DNA from: DASUNQ01 sp036277075
GTDB taxonomy: Bacteria; Acidobacteriota; Thermoanaerobaculia; Multivoradales; UBA5704
Assembly (NCBI GenBank): GCA_036277075.1
Contig: DASUNQ010000107.1
Location: forward strand, 1-21,202
DNA length: 21,202 nucleotides
Direction: 5' to 3'
Shown here: in pieces, positions 19,448 through 21,202 of the stretch
Layout of the letters: each line of letters begins with the position of its first letter
Position numbering within the stretch: position 1 is the first letter of the stretch
Notes under the pieces: model-generated
What the model was told of the DNA's origin: nothing
The model's database searches: none
What the model saw: the letters and a program-made list of their open reading frames with translations, nothing else
Position numbers and translations under genes: made by a program

Positions 19448-21202
19448 TTAGAGCAGTTGCTGCGGGTCGACGTCCACCACCAGCCCTCGGTGCGGCGGCG
19501 GCGGCAGGACCGCGGCGAGGAGGCGGTGGAGGTCCCGGGTGGCGGCGGTGCGCAGGAGGAGCTGGAAGCGCCAGAGGCCGCGCAGGCGCTCGAGTGGCGC
19601 GGGTGCGGGGCCGGTCACCCGCACCGAACGCGCCAGCGGGTGCTCGGTCAGCCGCGCCGCCAGCTCCCGGATGCGCTTCTCGGCCCGGGCGCGGTTGCGG
19701 TCCTCGACGAGGAGCTGCACCAGCCGGCTGAAGGGGGGGTAGTGGAAGACGCGGCGGAAGCGCAGCTCCTCGCGCGCGAAGCCCTCGTCGTCGCGCGCCA
19801 TCGCGGCCTGGATCGCGTAGTGCTCGGGGTGGAAGGTCTGGATCACCACCTTCCCGGGCCGGTCGCCGCGGCCCGCGCGGCCGGCGAGCTGGACGAGCAG
19901 GTCGTAGGTCCGCTCCACGGCGCGGAAGTCCGGAAAGCCGAGGTAGGTGTCGGCGGCGAGGACGGCGGTCAGCGCCACCCCGGGGAAATGGTGGCCCTTC
20001 GACACCATCTGGGTGCCGATCAGGACCCGCACGTCGCCGCGCGCGAAGCGCTCGAGGATCGCGGCGGGGCCGCCGGGGCGGCGCGCGGCGTCGCGGTCGA
20101 GAACGTCGAGCGCCACGCCGGGGAAGAGCTCGGCGAAGGTCTCCTCCACCCGCTCGGTGCCGGCGCCGATCGGCTCCAGCGCCGCCTCGCCACAGGTCGG
20201 GCAGCGCGCGGGCGAGACCACGGTCGAGCCGCAGTAGTGACAGAGGAGCCTTCCGGCGCGGCGGTGGAAGGTGCGCGGCAGCCCGCACTGGTCGCAGCGC
20301 ATGTCCTCGCCGCAGGCGCGGCAGAGCAGCAGCGGCGAGTAGCCGCGCCGGTTGCGCAGCAGGATCACCTGGCCCTCCGCGGCCAGCGCGGCGGCGATCT
20401 CCTCCCGCAGCCGCTCGGAAAAGTAGATCTCGCCCGGGCGGCGCACCGCCAGGCCGCGCAGATCGACCAGCACGCCTTCGGGCACCCCCCCCTGCCCGAC
20501 GCGCTCGGTCAACGTGAGGAGGCCGAGCTTGCCGCACGCCGCGTTGTGCCGGCTCTCCATACTCGGCGTGGCCGAGACGAGCAGGGTGACCGCCTCCGCG
20601 GCGCGCCCACGGACCAGGGCCAGGTCGCGACCGTGGTAGCGCGGCGCGCTCTCCTGCTTGTAGGCCGGGTCCTGCTCTTCGTCGACGACGAGGAGGCCGA
20701 GGTCGGCGAGGGGCGCGAAGAGCGCCGAGCGCGGCCCAAGGACGACTCTTGCCTCGCCGCGCCGCACCCGCTCCCACTCCTGCTGGCGCTCGGGGCCGCC
20801 GAGCCCCGAGTGGAGGATCGCCAGCCGCTCGCCGAAGCGCCGCTCCACGTCCCGGGCCAGCGCCGGCACCAGGGCGATCTCCGGCACCAGGAGAAGCGCC
20901 GAGCGGCCGGCGGCGAGCGCGGCCTCGACGGCGCGCAGGTAGACCTCCGTCTTGCCCGACCCGGTCATGCCCTGGAGGAGGAAGGGCGCGTAGCGCCCGG
21001 CGGCGGCGGCGGCGGCGAGCCGGGCGGCGGCCGCCTCCTGATCCGGACGGAGGTGGAAGGGAAGATCCTCGCCTCCCGGCCCGGTCTGCAGCACGTGGCG
21101 GTCGAGCGCCAGCTTTTCGACCTGGGTGAACTGCCGCAGCACGCCGCGCCGCGCCAGCCGGCGCAGGACGGCGGCGCTGGCGCCGGTCGCGGCCGCCACT
21201 TC
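19448..21202 (-). CDS. priA: Primosomal protein N' (replication restart helicase PriA), N-terminus outside window
   Basis: The reading frame stays open to the right edge, so about 584 residues of the C-terminal part are visible and the N-terminal DNA-binding domain is missing. The visible start is a winged-helix-like segment (TGASAAVLRRLARRGVL). The superfamily 2 helicase core follows: Walker A GMTGSGKTEVYLRA, motif II VVDEEQDPAYKQE, SATPSMES and later GTQMVSKGHHFPG and QLAGRAGRGDRPG. Between the helicase lobes lie eight zinc-binding cysteines in four CxxC pairs (CRAC, CDQC, CHYC, CPTC). PriA reloads the replisome at stalled forks. Motif II reads DEEQ where DEEH is usual. The C-terminal domain ends normally (LVVDVDPQQLL). 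Confidence 0.96.
   Translation of the reverse strand, partial: EVAAATGASAAVLRRLARRGVLRQFTQVEKLALDRHVLQTGPGGEDLPFHLRPDQEAAAARLAAAAAAGRYAPFLLQGMTGSGKTEVYLRAVEAALAAGRSALLLVPEIALVPALARDVERRFGERLAILHSGLGGPERQQEWERVRRGEARVVLGPRSALFAPLADLGLLVVDEEQDPAYKQESAPRYHGRDLALVRGRAAEAVTLLVSATPSMESRHNAACGKLGLLTLTERVGQGGVPEGVLVDLRGLAVRRPGEIYFSERLREEIAAALAAEGQVILLRNRRGYSPLLLCRACGEDMRCDQCGLPRTFHRRAGRLLCHYCGSTVVSPARCPTCGEAALEPIGAGTERVEETFAELFPGVALDVLDRDAARRPGGPAAILERFARGDVRVLIGTQMVSKGHHFPGVALTAVLAADTYLGFPDFRAVERTYDLLVQLAGRAGRGDRPGKVVIQTFHPEHYAIQAAMARDDEGFAREELRFRRVFHYPPFSRLVQLLVEDRNRARAEKRIRELAARLTEHPLARSVRVTGPAPAPLERLRGLWRFQLLLRTAATRDLHRLLAAVLPPPPHRGLVVDVDPQQLL

Noticed and set aside
1..21202. tRNA, rRNA, CRISPR, insertion sequence or attachment site
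   Set aside because: No cloverleaf-like sequence, repeat-spacer array, transposase or long direct repeats were seen; the window is almost fully coding.

Overview
The window is very GC-rich, tightly packed bacterial chromosome with no sign of a plasmid, phage or genomic island. Two components of lipopolysaccharide (LPS) export (LptB and an LptC/LptA-like protein), the first 71 codons of an LptF/LptG permease and a lipoprotein all point to a diderm bacterium. HprK, HPr and enzyme I, a mannose-type EIIA, RapZ and long-form Hpf occur together beside rpoN. This suggests an Acidobacteriota-like lineage (for example a Thermoanaerobaculia relative). That placement is inference from gene content and order, not from a phylogeny.

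Layout: every gene except one is on the minus strand, so transcription runs from right to left. From the right edge the order is priA (5' end outside the window), a 105-aa protein of unknown function, a radical SAM enzyme, accA, recJ, an lptC/lptA-like gene, lptB, rpoN, hpf, ptsN, hprK, rapZ, a mannose-type EIIA, ptsH (HPr), ptsI, a cupin, a lipoprotein, miaB, a bifunctional-nuclease (BFN) protein, parA and parB. The single plus-strand gene, a 6-pyruvoyl-tetrahydropterin synthase/QueD family enzyme at 230-670, converges on parB and diverges from the permease fragment (1-214) across only 15 bp. Most junctions are 4-bp overlaps (GTGA, TTGA, ATGA) or gaps under 40 bp. The only larger gaps are 671-762, 2384-2494, 10377-10450 and 19340-19447. 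No gene-free stretch exceeds about 110 bp. I saw no tRNA, rRNA, CRISPR array, insertion sequence or canonical U-tract terminator.

Functional themes: (1) envelope biogenesis (LptC/A, LptB, LptF/G, AccA for fatty acids); (2) a complete phosphotransfer cascade (enzyme I, HPr with both His and Ser phosphosites, HPr kinase, two EIIA proteins) with no EIIB or EIIC permease in view, next to RapZ, Hpf and sigma-54, which looks like a regulatory rather than a sugar-uptake PTS; (3) replication and repair (PriA, RecJ) and chromosome segregation (ParA, ParB); (4) RNA modification (MiaB).

The least explained parts are the two-gene module of the 105-aa cysteine-free protein and its radical SAM partner (17978-19339), the single-chain LptC/LptA protein, the 16-bp perfect palindrome plus strong promoter ahead of parA, and a nested inverted repeat after priA. 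Several start codons were moved from the longest reading frame because of Shine-Dalgarno position, gene overlap or family length; each entry says why.
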